Below are positions 26,977 to 36,152 of a DNA stretch of 64,000 bases, one piece after another. Numbering within the stretch: position 1 is the first letter of the stretch; every line of letters begins with the position of its first letter. Under the pieces are notes generated by a model that was not told where the DNA came from, did not search any database, and was given only the letters and a program-made list of their open reading frames with translations. Origin of the DNA: Mesobacillus subterraneus (GTDB lineage: Bacteria; Bacillota; Bacilli; Bacillales; Cytobacillaceae); assembly GCF_003937825.1 (NCBI RefSeq), contig NZ_RSFW01000009.1:1-64000 (forward strand). The letters run 5' to 3'. Made by a program: the position numbers and the translations under genes.

Positions 26977-27120
26977 ATGCATGCCCTCTTGACGATATAT
27001 TTTTTTAACAATCTTTTCCTTTATTTTAACACATATGGAAGTTTTATTCTAAAAAGAATGTGTAATTTCTTTTGATATTTATTCATAAGGTTTCTGCAGT
27101 TAGATGTTTAGCATAACACC

Positions 27121-27368
27121 CGTTGATTGTAGGGGAAGGCACGAAGACTCCTCCGAAAATGCTAACGCATTTCCATCGTGCGTGGGCATTTTCGAGGAAG
27201 CAAATTCTATGTCCTGCGGGATCAGCTGGCCAGGTGAGACCCCGCAAGAGCTAAGCGATGAGGAGGCTCATCGCCAGCCCCAAGGAAGAATTGCTCATGA
27301 AAAAGACGGCAGTTGGTTTTTTTCATATTCTTCCAGCGGCAAGCAAAGCGCCTGGAACGGAAATCAAC
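27121..27368 (+). repeat. Palindromic intergenic repeat, copy 1 (long form with two insertions)
   Basis: It begins GTTGATTGTAGGGGAAGGC and ends GCGCCTGGAACGGAAATCAAC, and the ends pair with each other. The core (CCTGCGGGATCAGCTGG, GAGACCCCGCA, GAGGAGGCTCA, GCCAGCC) matches copies 2 and 3. It carries the 60-bp module at 27153-27212 and an extra hairpin insertion at about 27282-27334 (GGAAGAAT...ATTCTTCC). The 387-nt open frame across it is not considered a gene. It fills the gap between the diguanylate cyclase and nupQ. Confidence 0.85.
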
Positions 27369-27398
27369 TGACAAATAATCAGACCACATTAACAATAA

Positions 27399-27423
27399 AA
27401 GAGGTACCTGGCAGGTACCTCTT
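27399..27423 (-). terminator. Terminator of nupNOPQ
   Basis: AAGAGGTACCT (27399-27409) and AGGTACCTCTT (27413-27423) form a perfect 11-bp stem with a 3-nt loop, then UUUUAUUG on the minus strand. Confidence 0.85.
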
Positions 27424-27436
27424 AAGTCAGTATTAT

Positions 27437-28390
27437 TTAACGTTTTCCGCTGTCGAATGTTTCTCCAACTGCTTTTGGTGCTTGAGATGACTTGGAGAAG
27501 ATAACGAGTGCGATAAGCGTCACTACATAAGGGAAAATCTTCAACAAGATTGGCGGAATCACAGCCAATTCAGGAATAACCTGTGAAACGTTCGCAATTG
27601 TGCTTGCAAATCCAAAGAAGAAAGTAGCTGCAAGCACCCCTAGTGGTTTCCATTGACCGAAAATCAAAGAAGCCAATGCAAGGAAACCAAGACCTGCAAC
27701 AGTTCCTGTAAATTCACCTGACTGTGTGACAATGATCAAGGCACCGCCCAATCCGGCGAAAGCTCCGGAAATAAGAACTCCGCTGTAACGGACTCTTCTG
27801 ACATTAATCCCTGCTGCTTCGGCAGCCTGAGGGAATTCACCACATGATCGTAAACGCAGTCCAAACTTTGTTTTATATAAAATGAATGAACTTACGAAAA
27901 GAATAACTAATACAAACCAAGTTGTTGGATATGTCTTTGTGAAAAATAAATCTCCAATCACTGGAATATCCGAAAGGAATGGAACGTTAGACGGTGAGAA
28001 ACCGCTTGAGATCCGGATGTTTCCACTTCCAGTCATATTACGTGCAAGGAACACCGTCAGTGCAGTGGCAATCAAGTTAATTGCCGTTCCACTGATAATT
28101 TGATTGGCATTCAGATTGATGCTCGCAAACGCATGCAAGATGGAGAAAAGCATGCCGGCAATTATCGCAGCCAGCAGTCCAAGCCAGAGGACCAATGTGT
28201 GGTTGTCCAATACGCCGCTCAGGTAATGAATGGATAGAGCCCCAGAGAATGCACCAATAACCATTAATCCCTCGAGGGCAATATTTACAATACCGCTTCT
28301 TTCACTAAAAAGTCCGCCTAGTGCCGTAATAAGAAGAGGAATGGTAAAGATAATCGCGTAAGGAAAAATTTGTTCTATTATTGACCACAT
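27437..28390 (-). CDS. nupQ: Nucleoside ABC transporter permease (NupQ/YufQ)
   Basis: The second permease of a BmpA-type nucleoside importer. It has 317 residues with about eight to nine membrane segments and the family core LFSERSGIVNIALEGLMVIGA. The start follows the nupP stop by 1 nt and uses GGGAG. Closest in layout to the B. subtilis guanosine transporter genes nupNOPQ (yufNOPQ). It is the last gene of the operon, ended by a strong hairpin. Confidence 0.9.
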   Translation of the reverse strand: MWSIIEQIFPYAIIFTIPLLITALGGLFSERSGIVNIALEGLMVIGAFSGALSIHYLSGVLDNHTLVLWLGLLAAIIAGMLFSILHAFASINLNANQIISGTAINLIATALTVFLARNMTGSGNIRISSGFSPSNVPFLSDIPVIGDLFFTKTYPTTWFVLVILFVSSFILYKTKFGLRLRSCGEFPQAAEAAGINVRRVRYSGVLISGAFAGLGGALIIVTQSGEFTGTVAGLGFLALASLIFGQWKPLGVLAATFFFGFASTIANVSQVIPELAVIPPILLKIFPYVVTLIALVIFSKSSQAPKAVGETFDSGKR

Positions 28391-28391
28391 C

Positions 28392-29468
28392 TTATGAATC
28401 TCCCTTCTCGACTACAGGACCACTTTTATCTTTGTTTGATTTTCTTGCCTTGAATTTGTTCAGCAAACGCTCAATCATAACACTTGTCGCAGCAAAATAA
28501 ATGATGATCGCGATAATGGTGTTAGCCAATTCAGGTGGAATCTCAGTCATGGCATTCATGAATCCAGTTCCAGAGTAAAGAATCCCGAACAGCACTGCTG
28601 CGAAGAATACACCCACAGGATGATTTGCACCGAGAAGAGCAACTGCGATTCCGTCGTAACCCTGGGCAGGAAGAATACCAATTTGAATGCTTGAAGCATT
28701 TCCTGTGTACAATGCTACACCGCCGACTCCAGCAAGAGCACCTGAAATCAACATAGATAAAATAATGTTGCGGTTAACTTTCATACCCGCATATTCTGCA
28801 GCAAATCGGTTGAATCCAACCGCCTTCAATTCGAAACCAAGTGTAGTCTTGTCGATGATGAAGGCAATAATGATAACTGCAATGACTGCAAGGAACAAAC
28901 CTAAGTTAATATAAGATCCATCAAACATATTTGTTAAGAATGGGGTTCTCAAAGTTTCTGATTCTGCAAGTTTCTTAGATTCTGTCTCAAGAAATTCTCC
29001 CTTGAAATAACCAGGTACAATATAGTAAATCGTCCAGTAGGCAATCCAGTTCATCATGATTGTCGAAACAACTTCATGAACATTGAACTTTGCCTTCAGT
29101 AAACCCGGAACGAAAGCCCATAATGCACCAGCTACCAAACCAGCAAGGACCATAACCAATAGAAGGATCGGGCGGGAAAAATCAAAAGTCAGGGCGACTG
29201 CAGTAGCAGCAAGGCCCCCTACCAGCATCTGCCCTGATGCCCCAATGTTAAAGAGTCCTGTACGGAAAGCAAAAGCGACAGACAAGCCAGTGAATACCAG
29301 CGGAGTTGCTGTTGCCAGAGTATTGCCGATACGCTCCAGATTCTTCAGCGCTCCTTGAAGCAAATAGGAATAGCCTTCAATCGGATTGCTGCCGATGAAA
29401 AGCATCAAAATGCCTCCGGCCACAAGACCTAGAATAATGGATATTAAAGATACGATGGTGTTTCTCAT
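28392..29468 (-). CDS. nupP: Nucleoside ABC transporter permease (NupP/YufP)
   Basis: The first permease, 358 residues, with about nine to ten hydrophobic segments. The permease loop AFRTGLFNIGASGQMLVGG is conserved in the BPD_transp_2 family (PF02653). The ATG overlaps the nupO stop (ATGA), indicating coupled translation. The C-terminus is basic (FKARKSNKDK) and cytoplasmic. Confidence 0.9.
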   Translation of the reverse strand: MRNTIVSLISIILGLVAGGILMLFIGSNPIEGYSYLLQGALKNLERIGNTLATATPLVFTGLSVAFAFRTGLFNIGASGQMLVGGLAATAVALTFDFSRPILLLVMVLAGLVAGALWAFVPGLLKAKFNVHEVVSTIMMNWIAYWTIYYIVPGYFKGEFLETESKKLAESETLRTPFLTNMFDGSYINLGLFLAVIAVIIIAFIIDKTTLGFELKAVGFNRFAAEYAGMKVNRNIILSMLISGALAGVGGVALYTGNASSIQIGILPAQGYDGIAVALLGANHPVGVFFAAVLFGILYSGTGFMNAMTEIPPELANTIIAIIIYFAATSVMIERLLNKFKARKSNKDKSGPVVEKGDS

Positions 29469-30988
29469 ATGCTTCTCTCCTTAGCCACGCCTGCCATCAT
29501 AAGACCAACTTCATTTTCATTTGTTTCCGACGCGATCACTTCGCCTACTAGCTCACCATTATTGACGATGGCTATGCGATCTGAAAGCTGAAGGACTTCA
29601 TCAAGCTCCAAAGAAATGAGCAATACTGCATTCCCTTTGTCACGATGCTCAATAATTCTTTTATGGATGTATTCAATGGAACCTACATCCAAGCCTCGAG
29701 TTGGCTGGACCGCAATCAAGAGCTTCGGATCAAGTTCAAGTTCACGTCCGATGATTGCTTTTTGCTGGTTACCACCAGAAAGAGTCCTGGCAATCGATGC
29801 AGCACCTTCACCTGAACGCACATCGAAGTTAGTGATGATATTTTGAGCATACGCTTTCATAGCAGAATAATTTAATAATCCGCGCTTAGAGAAAGGCTGT
29901 TTGTTATAGATTTGAAGCACCATGTTCGATACAAGTGAGTAATCAAGAACAAGCCCGCGTTTTTGCCTGTCTTCCGGTATATGACTGATCCCTTTTTCAT
30001 TCCTTTGACGGATTGGAAGGTTTGTAATTTCCTCGCCACTGATCAGAATCGTCCCAGACTCCGCTTTCCTTAAGCCAGTGATTGCTTCAACAAGCTCAGT
30101 CTGCCCATTGCCCTCAACACCAGCAATCCCGACTATTTCTCCTGCTCGGACTTCCAATGAAAAATCCTTCAGTCCCATAACTTTTCTATTATTTTTAACT
30201 GATAAAGAATCTATTTTAAGTACCACTTCACCAGGAGTACTTTCTTTCTTATCCACTTTAAAAGAGACATGACGTCCGACCATCATTTCGGCAAGACTAG
30301 CCTCACTGGTTTCTTTCACGTTGACAGTCCCAATTCCTTTACCGCGGCGAATGACTGTACAACGGTCCGCAACGGCCTTAATTTCTTTTAATTTATGAGT
30401 GATAATAATAATAGACTTGCCTTCATTAATAAGATTACGCATGATTTTCATCAATTCATCAATTTCCGCTGGTGTAAGAACAGCTGTTGGCTCATCCAAA
30501 ATAAGTACATCTGCTTCACGATAAAGCATCTTCAAAATTTCTACCCTTTGCTGCATACCTACTGAAATATCTTCGATTTTCGCATGAGGATCTACATTCA
30601 AACCGTAATGCTTTGATAATTCTTCAATTCTTTTTGCAGCTTTATCAATATCAAGCACCATGCCTTTAAGCGGCTCACTGCCCAAAATGATGTTTTCTGT
30701 TACAGTGAAGTTTTCAACCAGCTTAAAATGCTGGTGCACCATCCCGATTCCCAAACGGTTTGCGACATTAGGATTGGTAATCTTAACTTCTTGTCCATTT
30801 ACTTTTATTACGCCTCGTTCAGGCTGGTACATACCGAACAGAACACCCATCAAAGTTGACTTACCTGCACCGTTCTCACCTAGCAGTGCATGTATTTCCC
30901 CTTTTTTAAGGGTAAGGGTAACATTATCGTTGGCTACGATACCCGGAAACTCTTTCCGGATATTCAACATCTCAACTACATAACTCAT
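29465..30988 (-). CDS. nupO: Nucleoside ABC transporter ATP-binding protein, duplicated (NupO/YufO)
   Basis: A double ATPase of 507 residues from MSYVVEMLNI at 30988 (RBS AAAGGTGA). The first cassette has Walker A GENGAGKST (37-45) and Walker B DVLILDEPTAVLT. The second has LSGGNQQKA as signature but a degenerate P-loop (GVEGNGQTEL), as in sugar/nucleoside importers of the RbsA/YufO class. It is separated from nupN by 240 bp containing a hairpin, so it is probably expressed below the binding protein. Confidence 0.92.
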   Translation of the reverse strand: MSYVVEMLNIRKEFPGIVANDNVTLTLKKGEIHALLGENGAGKSTLMGVLFGMYQPERGVIKVNGQEVKITNPNVANRLGIGMVHQHFKLVENFTVTENIILGSEPLKGMVLDIDKAAKRIEELSKHYGLNVDPHAKIEDISVGMQQRVEILKMLYREADVLILDEPTAVLTPAEIDELMKIMRNLINEGKSIIIITHKLKEIKAVADRCTVIRRGKGIGTVNVKETSEASLAEMMVGRHVSFKVDKKESTPGEVVLKIDSLSVKNNRKVMGLKDFSLEVRAGEIVGIAGVEGNGQTELVEAITGLRKAESGTILISGEEITNLPIRQRNEKGISHIPEDRQKRGLVLDYSLVSNMVLQIYNKQPFSKRGLLNYSAMKAYAQNIITNFDVRSGEGAASIARTLSGGNQQKAIIGRELELDPKLLIAVQPTRGLDVGSIEYIHKRIIEHRDKGNAVLLISLELDEVLQLSDRIAIVNNGELVGEVIASETNENEVGLMMAGVAKERSI

Positions 30989-31055
30989 AGTAGCACTCAC
31001 CTTTGTATTAGACTCTATACCTATTAAGAATAGCGTAAGCGCCCTTGTCAGCTTC

Positions 31056-31123
31056 CCAAACATTCACCGGGCATCTTTGGAAGTCATGTAACAACATCCT
31101 TTTGGTAGGCCGGTAATTTGGGA
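31056..31123 (-). promoter_or_regulatory. Inverted repeat in the nupN-nupO spacer
   Basis: CCCAAACATTCACCGG (about 31056-31071) faces CCGGTAATTTGGG (31111-31123): CCCAAA/TTTGGG and CCGG/CCGG arms pair in the transcript around a 40-nt interior. It lies upstream of nupO and may be an mRNA structure. It is not a riboswitch I recognise. Confidence 0.3.
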
Positions 31124-31193
31124 GCCAGGCTCTGGAGCTGTACATTTTTACTTCGAAAATGTTCAAAATTTTTCCTTTTCGAGTTCGATAGAC

Positions 31194-31221
31194 AAAAGAG
31201 ACGGAAGAGACCGTCTCTTTT
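31194..31221 (-). terminator. Partial terminator after nupN
   Basis: AAAAGAGACGG (31194-31204) and CCGTCTCTTTT (31211-31221) form a perfect 11-bp stem just after the nupN stop. In binding-protein operons such a hairpin commonly sets a higher level of the binding protein than of the permeases. Confidence 0.75.
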
Positions 31222-31229
31222 GCACTATT

Positions 31230-32324
31230 TTACTTGAATAGATCGCCTTGTTCAGCAGAAACCTTGATTTCTTCAGATTTGACCTTTTCGTATACTTCCT
31301 TAACCTTACCAGCTGTTTCGTCGCTCAGGTTAGGGTTTTTCTCAGGAAGTCCGATACCATCGTTCTTAGCGTCGAAAGTCAATGTTTCTCCGCCTGGGAA
31401 CTTGCCATCGATTTCAGCTTGAATCATATCGTAAGCAACCTGGTCAAGCTTCTTCATAGCAGAAGTAAGGATGACTGACTTGTCGCCATCGTACTTACCG
31501 TCTTCGAACTGGTCAACGTCAACACCTACGATCCAAACGTTTTCTCCAGCTTTCGCACGGTTCTTCGCTTCGTTGATCGCACCAACACCGACACCGCCAG
31601 CAGCAGTGAAGATAACATCTACGCCACGATCATAGAATTGAGCTGCGATTTGTCCACCTGCAGCAGCATTGTCAAATGAACCCTGGTAAACTACGTTTTC
31701 AGCTTTGATTGTTACATTCGTGTCAAGATTTTCATTTGCATATTTAAGACCTTGTTGGAAGCCCCAGTTGAACTTTTGTACAGCAGGGATTTCCATACCG
31801 CCGATGAATCCAGCTTCGCCTTCTTTCAATTCAACCGCTGCAGCTACACCAGCAAGGAATCCTGATTCATGCTCTGCAAAGAATACCGCTACAGTGTTTT
31901 CTTTAACAACAGGGTTGTAATCTCCATTGTGCGGATTTCCATCAAGAATGACGAATTTAGCATCTTCATATTTATCCTGGGCTTGGAAAACAGCTGTTTC
32001 GAATTTAAAGCCAGGTGTAACGATGAACTTATATTCTGCATCATATAAGTTGCCGATTTCTTTTAAGTATTCTGCTTCAGTAGTTCCTGCTGGCTTAAGG
32101 TATTTTGTCTTAACGCCGAATTCTTTCTCAGCCGTCTTGATTCCTTCCCAAGTACCCTGGTTGAAAGATTTATCATCAATCGTACCTGCGTCAGTAACCA
32201 TACCTACTCTCAAGTCTGACTGCTTCTCATCCGAACCGCCTTTTTCGTCGCTTCCGCAACCTGCCAACATTGTACCTGCCGCTAAAAGCAATGACATTAC
32301 CAAACCAAATTTACGCTTTTTCAA
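31230..32324 (-). CDS. nupN: Nucleoside-binding lipoprotein, BmpA family (NupN/YufN)
   Basis: The extracellular substrate-binding lipoprotein of the nucleoside importer, 364 residues. It starts at TTG (32322-32324) behind GGGGGG, with a basic/hydrophobic signal and the lipobox LAGC, so Cys23 would be lipidated. The mature part has the BMP-family motifs (RVGMVTDAGTIDDKSFNQG, IFTAAGGVGVGAINEA). First of nupNOPQ. Guanosine or other purine nucleosides are the likely ligands by homology. Confidence 0.92.
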   Translation of the reverse strand: MKKRKFGLVMSLLLAAGTMLAGCGSDEKGGSDEKQSDLRVGMVTDAGTIDDKSFNQGTWEGIKTAEKEFGVKTKYLKPAGTTEAEYLKEIGNLYDAEYKFIVTPGFKFETAVFQAQDKYEDAKFVILDGNPHNGDYNPVVKENTVAVFFAEHESGFLAGVAAAVELKEGEAGFIGGMEIPAVQKFNWGFQQGLKYANENLDTNVTIKAENVVYQGSFDNAAAGGQIAAQFYDRGVDVIFTAAGGVGVGAINEAKNRAKAGENVWIVGVDVDQFEDGKYDGDKSVILTSAMKKLDQVAYDMIQAEIDGKFPGGETLTFDAKNDGIGLPEKNPNLSDETAGKVKEVYEKVKSEEIKVSAEQGDLFK

Positions 32325-32362
32325 GGTTTGTACCCCCCAGAGAATGTTTGTGATTTCGCAGG

Positions 32363-32377
32363 AATGTTCTGAAAAAC
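32363..32377 (-). promoter_or_regulatory. Candidate CodY box upstream of nupN
   Basis: The sequence AATGTTCTGAAAAAC matches 12 of 15 positions of the CodY consensus AATTTTCWGAAAATT. It is about 40-55 nt upstream of the nupN start. The B. subtilis homologue is reported as a CodY target, which supports it. Confidence 0.5.
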
Positions 32378-32382
32378 CAATC

Positions 32383-32396
32383 AGTTAGCGTTTTCA
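32383..32396 (-). promoter_or_regulatory. Candidate CcpA cre site upstream of nupN
   Basis: The minus strand reads TGAAAACGCTAACT, matching all 14 positions of TGWAARCGYTWNCW. It lies between the nupR stop and nupN, next to the CodY-like box. No clear -10/-35 is visible here, so nupN may be read through from nupR or use a weak promoter. Confidence 0.5.
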
Positions 32397-32410
32397 TTTC
32401 CTTAAAAAAA

Positions 32411-33136
32411 TTAAATTCTTTTTCTAAGGACATGAAAACTGAACTTGTCGGCTTTAAAGTAATTGACCGAATAAAGAATTGGTACATCGTTTTCATCGAA
32501 GTGCATCTGTTTCAACACTAGCAGTGCTGTTTCGGGTGCACACTCGAGAATGGGAGAAATCTTCTCATGATAGCCAATCGGCTCGATTTGGGCCACTGCG
32601 TAAGTGACCTTCCGATTTGATTTGATCTCCAGGAGATGAAGTAATGATTCATCTGCAAAAGAGAAATCTTCCGGCAGGATGCTTGCAGGAATCTTGTCCA
32701 GACAATAGACAACAGGTTCCCCATTAGCAGTTCTGACCCTTTCGACGAGTGTGATTTCATCATCAAGCGAGCATGAAAAACGACGAATATCTTCTTCGGT
32801 TGGCCCAGTAGTCGTTGAGTTTAAGAAGATTGTACCAGGCTTCATCCCTGCCTGCTCAATCATTCCCGTCACGCTGTTAAGCTGCTCGATACCTGACTCG
32901 AACAATGGTTTGGCGTTGACAAAGGTTCCTACATCATGCCTGCGAATAATGACATTTTCCTCTTCAAGGATTCGCAATGCTTCGCGGAGAGTCGCCCTGC
33001 TAACTCCAAGCTGTTTGGCAAGATCGAATTCTGAAGGCAATTTTTCTCTCTCTTTATATATACCTTTTTGAATATCTTGCTTCAGGTGATCGATTACTTG
33101 TAAATACAGGTGCCGGTTATCTGACTTGATCGACAT
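32411..33136 (-). CDS. nupR: GntR/HutC-family regulator of the nucleoside transporter (NupR/YmfC)
   Basis: A 241-residue regulator started at [10 protein letters not shown] (33136; GGAGG, 8-nt spacing). The N-terminal winged helix-turn-helix ([25 protein letters not shown]) is followed by a UTRA effector domain. It is the homologue of YmfC, which as I recall is the repressor of nupNOPQ in B. subtilis. There the two loci are apart; here it is directly upstream of nupN, which strengthens the link. An 18-bp palindrome in its leader is a likely operator. Confidence 0.88.
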   Translation of the reverse strand: MSIKSDNRHLYLQVIDHLKQDIQKGIYKEREKLPSEFDLAKQLGVSRATLREALRILEEENVIIRRHDVGTFVNAKPLFESGIEQLNSVTGMIEQAGMKPGTIFLNSTTTGPTEEDIRRFSCSLDDEITLVERVRTANGEPVVYCLDKIPASILPEDFSFADESLLHLLEIKSNRKVTYAVAQIEPIGYHEKISPILECAPETALLVLKQMHFDENDVPILYSVNYFKADKFSFHVLRKRI

Positions 33137-33163
33137 GAGGCGTTCCTCCAACCTTTGCTCAAG

Positions 33164-33181
33164 ACATCAGACATCTGATGT
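33164..33181 (-). promoter_or_regulatory. 18-bp palindrome, candidate NupR operator
   Basis: ACATCAGA-CA-TCTGATGT, perfect arms of 8 bp, centred about 36 bp upstream of the nupR start. It would lie just downstream of a possible -10 (TATAGT on the minus strand near 33206). The position fits autorepression by a dimeric GntR protein. I do not see a second copy before nupN. Confidence 0.5.
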
Positions 33182-33315
33182 ATAGCATTCCTACTAATCG
33201 AAAATACTATAACACTTTTTTAAAGAGAAATAAATAGTGTTTCATGATTTTGTCGAAAAAAGCTAGAATAACCAAAATCGTCAATTTTTTTAGGTCAAAA
33301 AAACTAGATTTCTGG

Positions 33316-33430
33316 TATAATAGCATTTTGTAAGCGTTTTTAATAGTATGACATTATTAGTTTCCTCCATGAGGTTTGAACTATATAAATTGGAAAAAGC
33401 CAGATGAATCCATCCGGCTTTTTCCAATTT
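33316..33430 (+). ncRNA. Candidate small RNA between nupR and spoIIIE
   Basis: The plus strand has an extended -10 (TGGTATAAT, 33313-33321), a 13-of-14 cre match at the expected start point (TGTAAGCGTTTTTA, 33329-33342) and a perfect terminator-like hairpin ending at 33430. Together these define a possible RNA of about 100 nt. It faces the end of spoIIIE. A 19-codon frame inside has no ribosome binding site. The -35 is poor. Confidence 0.3.
33387..33430 (-). terminator. Terminator of spoIIIE (symmetric)
   Basis: AAATTGGAAAAAGCC (33387-33401) and GGCTTTTTCCAATTT (33416-33430) pair perfectly, with further pairing inside. A/T runs on both sides make it usable in both directions. Confidence 0.85.
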
Positions 33431-33432
33431 AT

Positions 33433-35784
33433 TTAAGCTTCCTCTGACTTTGCTACCAGGACGTTTCGCGGCTTGCTTCCCTCATAAGGCCCGACGACAC
33501 CGCGCAATTCCATTTCATCAATCAGTCTGGCTGCACGGGAGTAGCCGATCCGGAACCTTCTTTGGAGCATCGACACAGATGCCGTTTGCATTTCTACCAC
33601 AAGATCCACCGCTTCACTGTATAATTCATCCTCGACCTCCGAGGTGTTCTCCGGAATGTCTTCAGGAATCATTTCTTCCTGGTACTGAGCCTTTTGCTGC
33701 CCGATGACATAGTTGACGACATCTTCTACCTCTTCATCCGAGAGGAATGCACCTTGTACCCTGACAGGCTTGGATGCGCCAACCGGAAGGAAGAGCATAT
33801 CACCCCTCCCCAGCAGCTTCTCGGCACCACCCATATCCAGGATGGTCCTGGAATCAGTCATGGAGGAGACTGCAAAGGCAATCCTTGAAGGGATGTTCGC
33901 TTTGATGACCCCGGTGATGACATCCACTGAAGGTCTCTGGGTGGCGATAATCAAGTGGATCCCTGCAGCACGAGCCATCTGGGCAAGTCGTGTGATTGAA
34001 TCCTCTACATCTGATGATGCGACCATCATTAAATCCGCGAGCTCGTCCACGATGACCACGATGAACGGCAGAAGCGGCTGATTCGCTTCTTCCTCGTTGT
34101 TGTACTTTTTTATATATTCATTGTAGCCTTCTATATTCCTTGTTCCTGTATGAGAGAAAAGCTCGTAGCGCCTCTCCATCTCGCTTACCACTTTCTTAAG
34201 TGCCTGCGATGCCTTTTTGGCGTCTGTCACAACCGGAGCAAGCAAATGCGGAACTCCGTTGTATACATTAAGCTCTACCATTTTCGGGTCAATCATCATC
34301 AGTTTCACTTCATGTGGTTTCGCCCTCATCAGGATGCTGGTGATGATACCATTGATACATACACTCTTACCGCTGCCTGTAGCTCCGGCAACAAGCAGAT
34401 GGGGCATTTTATTTAATTCCGCGAGTACTGCCTCACCAGTTATATCCCGCCCAAGTCCGATTTGGAGCTTTGACCCTGGCTTATTGTGCTGCTTGGACTC
34501 AATTACTTCCCGCAATGACACCATAGCCACCTCGGAGTTCGGAACTTCTATGCCTATCGCCGACTTACCCGGGATTGGCGCTTCAATCCTGATATCCTTT
34601 GCAGCAAGTGCCAGTGCCAGGTCATCATTAAGGCTGACAATGCGGCTGACCTTTACACCGACATCCGGATGGACTTCATATTTTGTTACGGCTGGTCCAA
34701 GATGGACCTGAGTAACGCGAGCTTTGACTCCAAAGCTCTGGAATGTCCTCTCGAGCTTTGCCGCGTTCGCATGAATCAGTTCATACTCGCCGCTTTGATC
34801 CGTTTTATTTGGCAGCTTCAAAAGGCTGACTGGCGGTAGTTCATACGCCGTATTTTCCACCTCAGTAAACGTTATCGGCTGCTGGAGCTCTTCTGCCTCA
34901 TCACCCGATTCCTTTTGAGGGCTTTCCTTCTTCTCCGCCTGCTGTGGTTGAGCTTCATTCGGATTCGCATACGCACGCTCGGCAAAACTAGAAATAATCG
35001 GTTCAGGAGCTGGCTCCTCGGCTAATTCAATCGTCCTTTCAGCAGTTGCTTCCTGTCCGGCGGATTGGCTGGCTCGGTTTGTCTGGCTATTTTGCCTTTC
35101 TGCCTGCCTCGCTTCACGCTGGGCAATCCTTTTCTGCTGCTGGTTTTCTTTCCATTCCTTCATGTCATCAATAAATGACTTCCATTGACCAGAGATGAAT
35201 CTCCCAATAGGCAGAATGATTTTACCAGCAGCCTCGCTGAATGTCCTGCCGGTGACGAGGATTCCCCCGATGACGATTAACAGGAAGGCGATTAACTGGG
35301 AACCGGCTGCATCAAACAAATAATAAAACAATGCGAACATCACCGCACCGATCATTCCGCCTCCAAGATCAGTTGTGCTTGTTTCGCCTTTGACCTCCAT
35401 TACATACAGATCAAACGTATTTTTGATTACGCTTGGGTCCTCGAATTTCCCTCCGTTGGACAAAAGCTCAAACAAAGTTACGTGGCTTAATAATAGGATT
35501 GCACTGATAATCAAGTATGTACCAATCAATTTAGTGTGAAAAACAAATGGAAGACTGCGTTTCCACATAATATAGATGCTGAATACCACCAGCCCAACTA
35601 AGCTTAGCATATACCATTCCCCGAAGAAGAATCGGAAGAACAGTACCACTGCTTTTCCAACAGCCCCTAAATCAGCCATCGCGATTATGGCTAGTGCCAG
35701 CATCGCTAACCCGGCAAGTTCATACTGAACTGTAGATTTCAATGTATTTTTCTTTCTGGATTGCCGTCTTTTCTTTTTGGCCAT
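33433..35784 (-). CDS. spoIIIE: DNA translocase SpoIIIE (FtsK family)
   Basis: Pumps the chromosome into the forespore through the division septum. It has 783 residues, close to the usual Bacillus length. The N-terminal quarter has four to five membrane segments, then an acidic/Gln-rich linker (about 225-310), then the motor domain with Walker [10 protein letters not shown] and Walker [13 protein letters not shown], and a C-terminal gamma winged helix ([22 protein letters not shown]) that reads SRS-type sequences. It is flanked by nupR and ylzJ-tepA, matching Bacillus order. Confidence 0.96.
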   Translation of the reverse strand: MAKKKRRQSRKKNTLKSTVQYELAGLAMLALAIIAMADLGAVGKAVVLFFRFFFGEWYMLSLVGLVVFSIYIMWKRSLPFVFHTKLIGTYLIISAILLLSHVTLFELLSNGGKFEDPSVIKNTFDLYVMEVKGETSTTDLGGGMIGAVMFALFYYLFDAAGSQLIAFLLIVIGGILVTGRTFSEAAGKIILPIGRFISGQWKSFIDDMKEWKENQQQKRIAQREARQAERQNSQTNRASQSAGQEATAERTIELAEEPAPEPIISSFAERAYANPNEAQPQQAEKKESPQKESGDEAEELQQPITFTEVENTAYELPPVSLLKLPNKTDQSGEYELIHANAAKLERTFQSFGVKARVTQVHLGPAVTKYEVHPDVGVKVSRIVSLNDDLALALAAKDIRIEAPIPGKSAIGIEVPNSEVAMVSLREVIESKQHNKPGSKLQIGLGRDITGEAVLAELNKMPHLLVAGATGSGKSVCINGIITSILMRAKPHEVKLMMIDPKMVELNVYNGVPHLLAPVVTDAKKASQALKKVVSEMERRYELFSHTGTRNIEGYNEYIKKYNNEEEANQPLLPFIVVIVDELADLMMVASSDVEDSITRLAQMARAAGIHLIIATQRPSVDVITGVIKANIPSRIAFAVSSMTDSRTILDMGGAEKLLGRGDMLFLPVGASKPVRVQGAFLSDEEVEDVVNYVIGQQKAQYQEEMIPEDIPENTSEVEDELYSEAVDLVVEMQTASVSMLQRRFRIGYSRAARLIDEMELRGVVGPYEGSKPRNVLVAKSEEA

Positions 35785-35850
35785 TTTATCACCTGATATT
35801 TATAGCTTCACTTACAGCATAATCAACCAGTCTGTTTTCCAAACTTCCAT

Positions 35851-35878
35851 AAGAAGAAAAGCAGCCTGATTCGGCTGC
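35851..35878 (-). terminator. Terminator of tepA-ylzJ
   Basis: GCAGCC (35861-35866) and GGCTGC (35873-35878) with a 6-nt loop and a U-rich tail (UUUUCUUCUU) on the minus strand. Confidence 0.75.
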
Positions 35879-35939
35879 CAATGCTGAGTGTATCCATATT
35901 ATATCATAATTACCAGTTCAACTGGGACAATCCTTTTTC

Positions 35940-36152
35940 CTAAGATAACGAAATTTTCGCACCGGGCATACAAATTGGATCCATATAATGATTCGGATCC
36001 GTGCTCATCACCCTTACAACACGGTATTCATGAGAATCTGTCCACTCGGCCATGATTGGAATCCCATTATAGGATAACATCACCTGGTTTACAGCTTCCT
36101 CCTGGGTTGGAGGGAAAACCTGTTCTTGAGGCATCATTGTATAAAGAATCAT
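35940..36152 (-). CDS. ylzJ: YlzJ-like small protein
   Basis: A 70-residue protein of the YlzJ family ([15 protein letters not shown]). The start overlaps the tepA stop by 4 nt (ATGA), so it is translationally coupled to tepA. No signal peptide, membrane helix or metal motif is evident. The order tepA-ylzJ-spoIIIE matches B. subtilis. Function unknown. Confidence 0.85.
   Translation of the reverse strand: MILYTMMPQEQVFPPTQEEAVNQVMLSYNGIPIMAEWTDSHEYRVVRVMSTDPNHYMDPICMPGAKISLS

Noticed and set aside
27104-27490. Plus-strand open frame of 128 codons
   Set aside because: It lies across repeat copy 1 and the nupQ terminator, has no ribosome binding site and codes for no recognisable domain. Length is due to the G-C rich repeat lacking stops.
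31150-31185. CodY-like AT-rich sequence between nupN and nupO
   Set aside because: AATTTTGAACATTTT aligns poorly to the CodY consensus compared with the site before nupN; likely chance in AT-rich DNA.
35785-35830. TTGATT-16-TATAAA promoter directly before spoIIIE
   Set aside because: The start point would fall on the ribosome binding site, leaving almost no leader, so it is not convincing.
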